This document shows, one piece after another, positions 8,300-16,540 of a stretch of DNA of 64,000 nt (positions within the stretch are counted from its first letter, which is position 1; the number at the start of each line of letters is the position of its first letter). A program made the position numbers and the translations under genes. Source of the DNA: Xanthomonas prunicola (GTDB taxonomy: Bacteria; Pseudomonadota; Gammaproteobacteria; Xanthomonadales; Xanthomonadaceae); the NCBI RefSeq assembly GCF_002846205.1, contig NZ_PHKV01000004.1, positions 406,074 to 470,073 of the forward strand. The letters are read 5' to 3'. The notes under the pieces were generated by a model. It ran no database searches. It worked only from the letters and a program-made list of their open reading frames with translations, and was not told the DNA's origin.

Positions 8300-11200
8300 C
8301 TATTGCACCGCATCCCGCACCACACGCGTCGGCAAGATCAAGCGCTCGATCAGATCGACCAGGCCGGGCGGTTCCACCGGTTTGCCCATGTGCGCACTGA
8401 AGCCGGCCACCACCGCGCGGTCGCGGTCTTCTTCGCGAACATAAGCGGTGAGTGCGATGGCCGGAATATGTCGTGGTAGATCGGCGCGGCCCGAACGCAC
8501 CGTTCGGATCAAGTCGTAGCCATCGCGCAATGGCATTGCGATATCGCTCACCAAGACATCGAAGTGCGCATTCGCCAAACACTGCTCGGCCGTGTCCACC
8601 GAGCCTGCAGCCTGCACCTGCGCGCCGGCCAGCATCAGGAACTGCATCACTGCCTCGCGCGAATCCTGATCGTCGTCGACCAGCAACAGGCGCACGCCGG
8701 CCAGGCGGTGACGGCACTCGTCCGGCAACGCGCCAACGTGTGCGGTGTCTGCCGACGCAGGGCGGAGCTCGCTGACCCCGTGCTGGAACGGCAACACGAT
8801 GGTGAACAGCGCACCCTGTCCTTCGCCTGCGCTGGACGCACCCAGGCTGCCGCCATGCAGATCCACCAACTGACGCGAGATCGACAAGCCCAGGCCCAGT
8901 CCGCCGACGCGGCGTGTCGTGCCGGCATCGGCCTGCCGAAAACGGTCGAACACATGTGGCAGGAATTCCGCTGCAATGCCGATGCCGGTGTCCTGTACGC
9001 ACAGGCGCAGGCGCTCGTCTTCGACGTCCATCGCCACCCGTACCGTGCCGCCGGCCGGGGTGAACTTGAGCGCATTGCTGAGCAGGTTGGTGAGCACCTG
9101 CTGTAGCCGCCCGGCATCGCCAAAGAACCACAATTGGACATCGCAAGGCGCATCCAGCTCAAGCGCGATCTCGCGCGCCAGCGCGGTCGGCTGCATCAGT
9201 TCCAGCGTGCTGCGTACCAAGCCGGCGATGTCGAAATGCTCGGCCTGCAGGCGGATCTTGCCGGACAGGATCGCGCTCATGTCCAACAGATCGTCGATGA
9301 TCTGCGTCTGCGCACGCGCACTGCGTTCGATAATCACCAGACCACGGCCAAGATTGGCCGGCTCCGTCATGTCCGATTGCATCAACCGCGACCAACCCAG
9401 AATCGCGTTGAGTGGTGTGCGCAACTCGTGGCTGAGCGTGGCCAGGAATTCGTCTTTGACGCGGCTGGCATGCTCGGCTTGGGCGCGTGCGGCGGTTTCT
9501 GCCTGCAACGACAACTTGAGCTTGGCATCCACGCGGGTGCGTTCGATCACGATGCCGGCCAAATGCGAGGCCGAGCGCGCCATTGCCTGTTCGCGTAACG
9601 AGGGCAGGTGAGGGCGGTCGTAATAAATGTTGAGCGTGCCCAGGACTTGCCCATTGCTGGCCAGGATCGGAGTGACGCAGCACGCCGCGATGCCCATCGT
9701 CGCCGAGATCGCATGGTGGCTGGCAAAGCTGGCATCGGCCTGGATGTCCGCACAGATCACCTGACGGCCCAGATGCGCCGAAAGCGCGCAGGGCGGGCCA
9801 TCCGGCCCGATCGCCGATGGCTCGAAGTGTCCGCGGTATTCGATTGGGAAATGCGGTGCGGAGCCGAAGCTCAAGGTATGGCGGACCTCGTCGCGCACCA
9901 TCACCGAGCAGTACAGCGGGATTTCGCCGCGTGCCTCAACGCTTAGCGCAATTGCATCCAGTACCACCGCCAGTGGTGCGCCGGTGGTGATCAAACTCAG
10001 GATCGCCCGGTCGGAGGCAGTGGTGTCTTCGATGTGCTTGCGTTCGGAAATGTCGGTGAGCGAGCCGATGTGCCCAAGAAAGCGCCCATCGCTGGCGAAG
10101 TGCGGCGATGCGGTGTCGATGCACCAACGGTATTGCCCATCGTGGCGACGCACGCGGTATTCGGCGAGGAATTCGCCGCGTTGATTGAGCGCCTGTTCGA
10201 AGGCATGCCGCACGCGTGCCGCATCATCGGCATGCATCACATCCCACCAGCCCTGATCCAGCGCCTGGTCTTCGCCCTGTCCGGTGAAGTTGTACCAGCG
10301 CGGATTCCAGTACACGCAATCGCCTTGCGCGTCGGACATCCAGATCATCGCCGGGACGGTTTCGCAGAGCGCACGGAAGCGCACTTCGCTTTCGCGCAAT
10401 TGCTGTTCGAACGCGCGCCGGTCATGGATGTCGGTATAGGTGCCGATCCACTCGCTGATGCTGCCGTCGTCGCCGCGTACCGGCAGTGCACGCGCCAGAT
10501 GCCAACGCGACAGCCCATCGTGACGCAGCAGTTCGCACTCCACCTCGAATGCGCGCTCGCCGCTCAATGCCAATGTCCAGGCCTGCGTGGACAGGCGTAG
10601 GCCGTCGGCAGTGTGTGCCCGGTGCCACGCGGCTTCTTCGTCGTTGGAAGGATCCAGGCCGGTGTACTCGTACCAGCGCTGGTTGAAGTAGTACGGGCGT
10701 CCGTCTGGATCGGCAATGAAGATGATCTGCGGCAGCGTGTTGGCGAGGCGACGCAGGCGCGCTTCGTTGGCCGCCAGTTGCTGCTGTGCCTTAGCCCGTT
10801 GCATCGACTCCCAGCAGCGTGCCGCCACCAAGCGCACCAGTTCGATCTCGGTCGACAGCCAGTGCCGCGGCGCGCGCTGATGCACACCGATCGCTGCCAC
10901 CAGGCGACCGTGCTTGTGCAATGGAATGGCCAGCGAGGCACGCAAGCCGGAGCGGCGGTACTGCTCGGCCACATAGTCCGGCGCACCCGGTGCCATTGCA
11001 TCGGTGGTGAACCAGGGACGATTTTCCAGCAACGCATCGCGCAGGCCCTGCGCCGCCTCCAGCGGAAAATCGCCTTGCAGGCTCGGCATGTCCTGTACAT
11101 GGTCGCTGATCACATGCAGGGTGCTGCCATCGGCGGCGGCCAGGCCAAACGCGCAACGGTTCGCGTGCAAATGTTCGCCAAGCAAGCGCACGCTGGTGTC

Positions 11201-11695
11201 GATGATCTGTCGCGGATCGGACACGTGCTGTAGCGCGTCTTCCAGCATCAATAAAAAGCTGTCGCGACAGTCGCTGTGATGTTGTTCGCTGACGTCAGTG
11301 GTTGAAGTTGCAACGCCGACGTACAAGGCACCCAGCCGCTCGCCAGCTTGCAGTACCGGGCTGCATGACCAGGTCGCCAGATTCAGGGGTGTATTGGTCG
11401 CTTGCTCGCCCTCGCCACCGGATGCGTTAGTCAGCGCCGCAAGCGGCTGCCCGAATGCCGCCGGATGACTAGGCCCCAGCACTGCAATACAGGCATCGTT
11501 GTAGATGCAGCGGTCGTCGCGGCCCCATACCAGCAGCATCGGAACCTGCGCATGCAAGCAGATCGACAAGGCCGTGCGCAGCGCGGGGCTTTCGCGCAGC
11601 AGGGCGTCCGCGGCGTGCGCGGAAGCGGCTAACAATGCTGTAGTTTCGCTCGTCCCCGGCAGCAAGCCGGCCAACGGCGACACGGCGATATCCAT
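8300..11695 (-). CDS. hybrid sensor histidine kinase with PAS, GAF and receiver domains
   Basis: A 1131-residue soluble sensor kinase; no membrane segments are evident, so it probably senses cytoplasmic signals. Approximate order: divergent PAS-like region 1-130; GAF 145-305; PAS 310-440 (ending WIGTYTDIHDRRAFE); PAS 445-570 (ending HIGSLTDISERKHIE); second GAF 575-730; HisKA with phospho-acceptor His756 in LSHELRTPLN; HATPase_c 855-970 with N box (LLSNALKF), DTGIGI and GLGLGLSISRQLVDLHGG; C-terminal receiver 1000-1120 with phospho-acceptor Asp1051 in VSDIAMP and the conserved Lys in MGKPV. The built-in receiver and the separate response regulator just upstream suggest a phosphorelay. Signal and output are unknown. 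Confidence 0.93.
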   Translation of the reverse strand: MDIAVSPLAGLLPGTSETTALLAASAHAADALLRESPALRTALSICLHAQVPMLLVWGRDDRCIYNDACIAVLGPSHPAAFGQPLAALTNASGGEGEQATNTPLNLATWSCSPVLQAGERLGALYVGVATSTTDVSEQHHSDCRDSFLLMLEDALQHVSDPRQIIDTSVRLLGEHLHANRCAFGLAAADGSTLHVISDHVQDMPSLQGDFPLEAAQGLRDALLENRPWFTTDAMAPGAPDYVAEQYRRSGLRASLAIPLHKHGRLVAAIGVHQRAPRHWLSTEIELVRLVAARCWESMQRAKAQQQLAANEARLRRLANTLPQIIFIADPDGRPYYFNQRWYEYTGLDPSNDEEAAWHRAHTADGLRLSTQAWTLALSGERAFEVECELLRHDGLSRWHLARALPVRGDDGSISEWIGTYTDIHDRRAFEQQLRESEVRFRALCETVPAMIWMSDAQGDCVYWNPRWYNFTGQGEDQALDQGWWDVMHADDAARVRHAFEQALNQRGEFLAEYRVRRHDGQYRWCIDTASPHFASDGRFLGHIGSLTDISERKHIEDTTASDRAILSLITTGAPLAVVLDAIALSVEARGEIPLYCSVMVRDEVRHTLSFGSAPHFPIEYRGHFEPSAIGPDGPPCALSAHLGRQVICADIQADASFASHHAISATMGIAACCVTPILASNGQVLGTLNIYYDRPHLPSLREQAMARSASHLAGIVIERTRVDAKLKLSLQAETAARAQAEHASRVKDEFLATLSHELRTPLNAILGWSRLMQSDMTEPANLGRGLVIIERSARAQTQIIDDLLDMSAILSGKIRLQAEHFDIAGLVRSTLELMQPTALAREIALELDAPCDVQLWFFGDAGRLQQVLTNLLSNALKFTPAGGTVRVAMDVEDERLRLCVQDTGIGIAAEFLPHVFDRFRQADAGTTRRVGGLGLGLSISRQLVDLHGGSLGASSAGEGQGALFTIVLPFQHGVSELRPASADTAHVGALPDECRHRLAGVRLLLVDDDQDSREAVMQFLMLAGAQVQAAGSVDTAEQCLANAHFDVLVSDIAMPLRDGYDLIRTVRSGRADLPRHIPAIALTAYVREEDRDRAVVAGFSAHMGKPVEPPGLVDLIERLILPTRVVRDAVQ

Positions 11696-11908
11696 CCAGC
11701 GACCCGCCCGTCATTCTTCGATGGCAGATTTTAGTGGCAACCGGGCCTGCAACGGCTTCGTCGAGGATCCGACGATTCAGTCAATAGGCTTGCTGCGTAG
11801 GCTATCAGACACGCCGCGTCTGGGCGGGTCGGGTGGTTAAGAGGAGGGGGCATACATGCCGGCCAAACCCGCACAGTGGCAGGCGAGCATCGCAGCAGGG
11901 GAAGCGGC

Positions 11909-12292
11909 TCAGCTCTTGGCGCCGCTCGACTCGCGCGCCCTGGACAACGCGCCGACCAGTTCGTCGGACAGGTAAGGCTTGGTCAGAATGACGCCACGCT
12001 CGAAACCGCTCGGAATGCTGCCGCTGGCAACGCCAGTTGCCAGCACGAACGGGATACCACGCTCGGACAACAGGCGTGCGACCGGTTCGCTGGTTTCACC
12101 ATTCCCCAGGCGATAGTCCAACACTGCGATATCCGGCGCGTCCTCGCTGATCAGCTGCAAGGCGTCGCGCACTTCGCCCACAGGGCCCATGACGACCGCA
12201 CCCGCCTGAACAAGCTGCAGATCGAGCAGCATGGCATTCATGTCATCGTTTTCGACCACGAGTACCCGAACTCCACGCAACACCGACATCGC
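11909..12292 (-). CDS. single-domain response regulator
   Basis: A stand-alone receiver domain of 127 residues with no DNA-binding or output domain. It has the acidic pocket (VVENDDMN), the phospho-acceptor Asp in AVLDYRLGNG, the Thr in VLATGVA and the Lys in ILTKPYL. I chose ATG 12292 (MSVLRGV) because AAGGAG sits 6 bases before it; the longer frame from 12316 would place that ribosome site inside the gene. It lies 213 bp upstream of the hybrid kinase on the same strand, so the two probably belong to one signalling pathway, with this protein as a phosphate shuttle or sink. Confidence 0.88.
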   Translation of the reverse strand, partial: AMSVLRGVRVLVVENDDMNAMLLDLQLVQAGAVVMGPVGEVRDALQLISEDAPDIAVLDYRLGNGETSEPVARLLSERGIPFVLATGVASGSIPSGFERGVILTKPYLSDELVGALSRARESSGAKS

Positions 12293-12427
12293 TTGCTCCT
12301 TCACTAAGTCGGCCATTATATCGGGACTGCCCTTACCCAGTGCTGCATGCCCTGCTTGCGCCTGAACTCGTCAGGCGCAAACTGACACTGTTCGTTTCAT
12401 CCACAAGTCGCTATACTGCGCGGCCAC

Positions 12428-12514
12428 GCCGAAGTGGCGGAATCGGTAGACGCAGCGGACTCAAAATCCGCCGCCCTTAAAAGCGTGTGGGTTCGAGTCC
12501 CACCTTCGGCACCA
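12428..12514 (+). tRNA. tRNA-Leu (CAA), attachment gene of the island
   Basis: A class II tRNA with acceptor GCCGAAG paired to CTTCGGC, discriminator A and encoded CCA. The anticodon stem GCGGA/TCCGC frames the loop CTCAAAA, giving anticodon CAA. The long variable arm (CGCCCTTAAAAGCG) and GTTCGAGTC T loop are normal. Its 3' end (12499-12514) serves as the left attachment site of the genetic element that follows. Confidence 0.97.
12499..12514 (+). other. attL, 3' end of tRNA-Leu
   Basis: The last 16 bases of tRNA-Leu, CCCACCTTCGGCACCA, recur with one base missing at 17884-17898 (CCCACCTTCGCACCA). Tyrosine integrases of the P4 type usually recombine at tRNA 3' ends, and one is encoded 185 bp downstream. 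The match and the placement support this as the left border. Confidence 0.75.
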
Positions 12515-12553
12515 GTGCATCGTTTCAGGATGTCCAGTAGCGTCCAGAAACTT

Positions 12554-12585
12554 CAACAAAACCCGCAACTTGGCGGGTTTTGTTG
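12554..12585. terminator. perfect 13-bp hairpin between tRNA-Leu and integrase
   Basis: CAACAAAACCCGC and its exact reverse complement GCGGGTTTTGTTG are separated by the 6-base loop AACTTG. A-rich and T-rich sides make it a rho-independent terminator in either direction. Lying inside the island's left border, it now replaces the terminator that originally followed tRNA-Leu. Confidence 0.8.
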
Positions 12586-12636
12586 TGTCTGTTGGTCCAA
12601 CTGCGTCCAGCGACATGCGTTGAAATCCGGCGGTAA

Positions 12637-12659
12637 GTGGCGGTAGCTTTGGCGGTAAC
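12637..12659 (+). repeat. left arm-type repeat (23 bp) of the island
   Basis: A 23-bp stretch holding two GGCGGTA units, matched in 21 of 23 positions at 17814-17836 near the other end of the island, in the same orientation. A third unit (GGCGGTAA) lies at 12629-12636. Repeats near both ends but off the crossover site are the usual layout of integrase arm-type binding sites. Confidence 0.65.
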
Positions 12660-12698
12660 AGCGGTGGTTACCGCTCGCCAAGGCCGAAAGTTACCGCC

Positions 12699-13925
12699 AT
12701 GCCGCTGACAGATACCGCCATCCGCAAGACCAAGCCCGGAGTTGTCCCGTTCAAACTGCGTGATGGTGGCGGCCTGTACCTGCTTATGCGGCCGGATGGC
12801 GCCCGCTGGTGGCGCTGGGACTACCGGCGCCCGGTGACGGGCAAGCGCAACACCCTGAGCCTGGGCACTTACCCGGATACCGGCCTTGCCGATGCGCGGG
12901 AGAAGCGCGACGCCGCGCGCAAGCTGCTGGCTGCTGGGGTGGACCCCGGCGAGCAACGGAAGCAGGCCAAGCAGGAGCGGGCCGCCTTGGTGGATGCCGC
13001 TGGCGAGACGTTCGAGCTGGTGGCCCGGGAGTGGATGGCCCGCCAGACCGTCGCACGAGTCACGGCGGAGAAGAATCGCTGGCTGCTGGAAACCTTCCTG
13101 TTTCCCGAGATCGGTTCCCGCCCTGTCGGCGAGATCACGCCCCGCGAGCTGCTGGACGCCCTGCGCAAGATCGAAGCCACCGGCAAGCTGGAAACAGCCG
13201 CCCGCGCAAAGATCAAGGCAGGGCAGGTGTTCCGTTACGCCATGCTGGAAGGCAAGGCGGAGATCGATCCCACCGCCAGCCTGCGGGGCGCGCTCAAAGC
13301 TGCCAAGGCGCGCCACCATGCCGCTGTAACCGAGCCGGCCAAGATCGGCCAGCTATTGCGCGCCATTGACGGGTTCAGCGGGCAGCCGGTGACCCATGCG
13401 GCATTGAAGCTGGCCCCGCTGGTGTTCGTTCGCCCTGGCGAACTGCGCGCGGCCGAATGGGAGGAAATCGACCTGGACGCCGCCATGTGGCGCATCCGCC
13501 CTGAGCGCATGAAGATGAAGGCGTCGCACCTGGTGCCCCTTTCCAGTCAGGCGGTGGCGATCCTGCGCGATCTGCATGCCCTGACCGGCGGCGGCCAGCA
13601 TGTGTTCCCCGGCCTGCGCCCCAATCGCCCCATGTCGGAAAACACCGTCAATGCCGCCCTTCGCGCACTGGGCTATTCCGGCGACGAGATGACCGGTCAC
13701 GGCTTCCGCAGCATGGCCGCCACCCGGCTGAATGAGATGGGCTGGAACGCCGACGCCATCGAACGGCAGTTGGCGCACGCCGAAACAAACAAGGTCCGCG
13801 AGGCATACACGCATGCGGCGCAGTACCTGCCCGAGCGCGTGCGCATGATGCAGGCCTGGGCGGACTATCTGGACGGCCTGTGCGCTGGCGGTAACGTCGT
13901 GCCGCTACGGGCCAAGGCGGGCTGA
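12699..13925 (+). CDS. P4-type tyrosine integrase of the tRNA-Leu island
   Basis: Site-specific recombinase of 408 residues. The N-terminal 90 residues form the DUF4102-type arm-binding domain (MPLTDTAIRKTKPG, DGGGLYLLMRPDGARWW, LSLGTYPDTGLADAR). A core-binding domain follows (ETFELVAREWM). The catalytic domain carries Arg in FVRPGELR, His-x-x-Arg in HGFRSMAATRLNE, the second His in LAHAETN and the Tyr nucleophile in REAYTHAAQYLPERV. All the expected residues are present and the gene is intact. The ATG at 12699 lies 185 bp from the tRNA-Leu 3' end. The family integrates at tRNA 3' ends, which fits the att sites at 12499 and 17884. Confidence 0.97.
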   Translation: MPLTDTAIRKTKPGVVPFKLRDGGGLYLLMRPDGARWWRWDYRRPVTGKRNTLSLGTYPDTGLADAREKRDAARKLLAAGVDPGEQRKQAKQERAALVDAAGETFELVAREWMARQTVARVTAEKNRWLLETFLFPEIGSRPVGEITPRELLDALRKIEATGKLETAARAKIKAGQVFRYAMLEGKAEIDPTASLRGALKAAKARHHAAVTEPAKIGQLLRAIDGFSGQPVTHAALKLAPLVFVRPGELRAAEWEEIDLDAAMWRIRPERMKMKASHLVPLSSQAVAILRDLHALTGGGQHVFPGLRPNRPMSENTVNAALRALGYSGDEMTGHGFRSMAATRLNEMGWNADAIERQLAHAETNKVREAYTHAAQYLPERVRMMQAWADYLDGLCAGGNVVPLRAKAG

Positions 13926-14022
13926 GCTTTCATCGAACACCCGCACCTAGCCCGACGGGGCGAAAAGCCGGACACCCTGCCGGCCTGGTGTGGGGACTAT
14001 TTCAGGGGCGCAAGGGTGCGCC

Positions 14023-14931
14023 ATGCCGGAAATTTACGACCGAAAGAAACTGATCGACTACCTGTTGCGCCGCCAGTTCGGATCGCTCGCCCCGCCCCCG
14101 GTGCCCACGTTATCTGGCATGCGCCTGGATGCCATGCTTGATAAAGCAAGCTGGAAGCGCGATCTAGCGATGGCAGGCCGATCCAACGAAGCTACGCCGA
14201 TGGAAAAGCAGCGCGCACGCTATGAGGCGATGAGTTTGGCAGAGCTTAATGCGCAGGTTGAAGCTGCGAAATCGAGCGACTTGGAAAAGGCCAAGCAGCT
14301 TGCCAAGGAAGCCAAGCTATCACGCGAAAAGCGCTGGCCTCACTGGGCAAAGAAAGACCTGTGGAGCGAGGCAGAGTTGGCGGCTCTGTGCTGCGGCTTT
14401 GTGCCCGATGAACGCGGTATGCCGAACGATCCCGGACGGGTCAATGGAAGCGACCAGCAAGCGATAGCGATACTGCGTGCAGAGGACGATATCCGCAGAG
14501 GCACTCTTTCCCAGAGGCTCGCATTCGTGCCAAGAGATGACGCGGACTCAGCGGCGCGGATGTATGGCACTGCTAGGCATTTCGTTCCCAGCGTTGCCGC
14601 AGAATGGGCAGCCCAGCAGTTCGACACATTTCCTGCTTCGCTGCTCGCGGCTGTGCGGGAGCGTGATCGCTCCAGCGCTGCCGATCTCGCTGCTATCGTG
14701 CCTGTGCCGGAGATCGCCCCCAAGGCAAACAAACCGCTTGATGAGCGCGAGCGCACGACGTTGCTATGCGTCATCGGTGCGCTTGCAAAGCATGCGAAAT
14801 TGGATTTGTCGCAGCACATGAAGGCTGGCGACACGATAGCCGCCATTGTGCCGGAGTTGCAGCTGACCGGCCGAACCATTGGCGAGCATCTGAAAAAGGT
14901 CGGAGAAGCCATGGAAAAGCGAACAAAATGA
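14023..14931 (+). CDS. island protein of unknown function
   Basis: A 302-residue soluble protein read from ATG 14023 (MPEIYDRKK); the frame is open to 13990, but the upstream residues look non-native. There is a charged, Lys-rich helical region from about 65 to 110, then HWAKKDLWSEAELAALCCGF, and a C-terminal segment ending LTGRTIGEHLKKVGEAMEKR. That C-terminal pattern (IGxxLKKVxEA) recurs, as far as I recall, in hypothetical proteins of small integrated elements in proteobacteria. No enzymatic motif is evident. Its position between integrase and the AlpA-like regulator suggests a role in control or maintenance of the element, but the function is unknown. Confidence 0.7.
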   Translation: MPEIYDRKKLIDYLLRRQFGSLAPPPVPTLSGMRLDAMLDKASWKRDLAMAGRSNEATPMEKQRARYEAMSLAELNAQVEAAKSSDLEKAKQLAKEAKLSREKRWPHWAKKDLWSEAELAALCCGFVPDERGMPNDPGRVNGSDQQAIAILRAEDDIRRGTLSQRLAFVPRDDADSAARMYGTARHFVPSVAAEWAAQQFDTFPASLLAAVRERDRSSAADLAAIVPVPEIAPKANKPLDERERTTLLCVIGALAKHAKLDLSQHMKAGDTIAAIVPELQLTGRTIGEHLKKVGEAMEKRTK

Positions 14932-14936
14932 AAGCA

Positions 14937-14969
14937 ACTGCAATTGCACTGCTGAAGACTGCAATTGCA
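14937..14969. promoter_or_regulatory. paired 12-bp repeats with GCAATTGC palindrome, possible operator
   Basis: ACTGCAATTGCA occurs at 14937-14948 and again at 14958-14969. The centres are 21 bp apart, two helical turns, so bound proteins would sit on the same DNA face. Each copy contains the palindrome GCAATTGC. They lie 58 bp before the AlpA-like regulator gene, the expected place for an operator. Confidence 0.5.
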
Positions 14970-15026
14970 ACTAGCAGGTAGGTTCAAAGCATAGTTTTCG
15001 AGTCCAACGCCGCCCATCCCGGAGCG

Positions 15027-15290
15027 GTGACGGACATAGATATGCAGCTTGCACCACTGCCCACAACGGGCTTCCTGCGACTTCCCCAAATCGTCGGCCG
15101 TGCTGCCGACACCAAGACCAACACTACGGCCATCCCAGCCCTGATCCCGGTCTCCCGGTCCACTTGGTGGGCCGGCGTGAGGTCCGGCCGCTATCCGCAG
15201 CCGGTCAAACTGGGCGAGCGCTGCACCGCCTGGCGGGTCGAGGACATTCGCGCGTTGATCGAGGCCACCGGCAAGGAGGTGGCTCCATGA
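15027..15290 (+). CDS. AlpA-family small DNA-binding regulator
   Basis: Eighty-seven residues read from GTG 15027 with GGAG 5 bases upstream; ATG 15042 is an alternative. The helix-turn-helix core is VSRSTWWAGVRSGRYPQPVK, followed by WRVEDIRALIEATG, the typical AlpA/excisionase-like layout. In P4-like and CP4-57 elements AlpA proteins control integrase expression or excision. It overlaps the next gene by 4 bp (ATGA). The twin repeats at 14937-14969 are candidate binding sites. Confidence 0.88.
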   Translation: MTDIDMQLAPLPTTGFLRLPQIVGRAADTKTNTTAIPALIPVSRSTWWAGVRSGRYPQPVKLGERCTAWRVEDIRALIEATGKEVAP

Positions 15291-15589
15291 GCCAGAACAA
15301 CACGCATGCTCCGGCGGCTGAAAACGGGCCTGAGGCGAACATCGTTGATACTTCCGCATCTGCCCAGCGCGCGCGCCTGTTGGCCGCGTTGCGAAAGGGG
15401 CCAGTGACGACGCTGGACGCCCGGCGAGACTTGAACGTGTTCGTGCCCGGCGTCCGCGTATTCGAGTTGCGGCAGGAGGGGCACCCCATCGTGACTCGCC
15501 TGATTCGGTTGCTGGACGACCAAGGGCGGCCACATAGCCGCGTAGCGCAGTACGCGATGCAGGGGGAGGTGGCTGATGCGCTTCCCTGA
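15287..15589 (+). CDS. winged helix-turn-helix island protein
   Basis: A 100-residue protein with a compact helix-turn-helix: RARLLAALRKGPVTTLDARR, then VRVFELRQEGHPIVTRLI. This is the form found in many phage and island proteins (HTH_39-like, from memory). The start ATG 15287 overlaps the AlpA stop, so the two are likely co-translated. It probably binds DNA as a regulator or replication accessory; nothing in the sequence settles which. Confidence 0.8.
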   Translation: MSQNNTHAPAAENGPEANIVDTSASAQRARLLAALRKGPVTTLDARRDLNVFVPGVRVFELRQEGHPIVTRLIRLLDDQGRPHSRVAQYAMQGEVADALP

Positions 15590-15818
15590 TAAACAACGCA
15601 GCCCGCACGAGGCGGGCCACGGCGCACACGCTGGCAGGCTGGGTGCGAGTCGAGACTACACGATGGAGGCGGCCTTGTATCTGGCGGCGGTGGCCATGGA
15701 AGCGGCGCAGGCCCAGCTTGAAGCATGGGCGCGCTTGACCGACGAGCCACACTGGGCCGTCGTGGATGCGGCCGATCTGTTGGATGCAGCACGCGCTGCG
15801 CTGGAGGGTTCCCGGTGA
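15576..15818 (+). CDS. small hypothetical island protein
   Basis: Eighty residues: a basic, His-rich N-terminus (RSPHEAGHGAHAGR) and one long alanine-rich helix from about residue 30 to 75. A strong ribosome site (GGAGG) lies 7 bases before the ATG, which overlaps the previous gene by 14 bp, consistent with a tightly packed island operon. No family recognised. Confidence 0.65.
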   Translation: MRFPDKQRSPHEAGHGAHAGRLGASRDYTMEAALYLAAVAMEAAQAQLEAWARLTDEPHWAVVDAADLLDAARAALEGSR

Positions 15819-15885
15819 GCCGGCCTTGTTTCGACGGTGTTGGGAGCGTCCACCGCGCGCTTGGCGCCATACGGGGAGGCACGCG

Positions 15886-16305
15886 ATGAGCGCCAGGAAA
15901 CGGGAACGCTTCAAAGGCCGCAAGTCGGGCGGTGCATTTTTCCGGGTTAGTGTCGAAGTGCTGGAAAGTCCAGCGTTCTGCGGCCTCTCCATGAAGGCGC
16001 GTGCGCTTCTGCTGGATCTGGGCGCTCAATTCAATGGCTACAACAACGGAGATCAGAGCGCGGCGTGGTCTGTCATGCACAAGCGTGGCTGGAAGTCCAA
16101 GGACACGCTGCGCAAGGCGTTGTTGGAGCTGCTGGCCGCTGGATTGATTGAGCAGACCCGGCAAGGTGGCCTGCACTGGTGTTCACTTTTTGCTTTCACC
16201 TGGATGGGCATTGAGGAATGCGGCGGCAAGCTGGATGTAAAGCCCAACGTGGTCCCGTCAAACATGTGGCGAAAGTGCGTGCGACTGCTGCGCGTGGTGG
16301 CATGA
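15886..16305 (+). CDS. Rep-like winged-helix island protein, probably frameshifted
   Basis: The frame gives 139 residues starting MSARKRERFKGRKSGGAFFR, preceded by GGGGAGG 9 bases upstream. The central part (LSMKARALLLDLGAQFNGYN, then HKRGWKSKDTLRKALLELLA, then GLIEQTR) is a winged-helix fold seen in plasmid and phage replication-type proteins and in small islands near alpA. After residue 125 the frame ends abruptly. The +2 frame continues with repeated P-x-I-G units (APAIG, TTIG, APAIGHLLDI) to a TGA at 16539-16541 that overlaps the next start (TGATG). Relatives I recall carry such repeats at the C-terminus, so the original gene probably ran to 16541 and lost frame near 16260-16300. Confidence 0.65.
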   Translation: MSARKRERFKGRKSGGAFFRVSVEVLESPAFCGLSMKARALLLDLGAQFNGYNNGDQSAAWSVMHKRGWKSKDTLRKALLELLAAGLIEQTRQGGLHWCSLFAFTWMGIEECGGKLDVKPNVVPSNMWRKCVRLLRVVA

Positions 16306-16540
16306 AAACGCGATGCTCGCCCCGGTCATTGGGGCAGTGCGCCCCGGCTATCGGGTCAAGGAGCGCGCCAGTAGGTACGACTATCGGGGCAGTGTGGCCC
16401 GGTGGTCGGTCCTACAGGGCAGCTTTCACTCGCTTCGGTGCCCCGGCTATCGGGCACCTTCTAGATATCTACCAAGCGGTAGCTAGATCTATGGGCCACC
16501 ACGGACCAATTACAGCGCGCCCCTTGCATGGAGGTGGGTG
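16306..16540. repeat. GC-rich repeats with hairpins after the Rep-like gene
   Basis: Imperfect copies of a unit close to GCCCCGGCTATCGGGG lie at 16320-16334, 16341-16355, 16376-16395 and 16437-16458. The last forms a perfect 7-bp hairpin (GGTGCCC, loop CGGCTATC, GGGCACC) and the others shorter ones. They either encode the P-x-I-G repeats of the frameshifted Rep-like protein or act as DNA sites, for example iterons beside a replication gene. Confidence 0.5.

Noticed and set aside
15815..15889. A 24-codon frame from GTG 15815 joining the small hypothetical gene to the Rep-like gene.
   Set aside because: It overlaps both neighbours by 4 bp, which is suggestive, but it is too short and has no ribosome site distinct from the neighbours' own.
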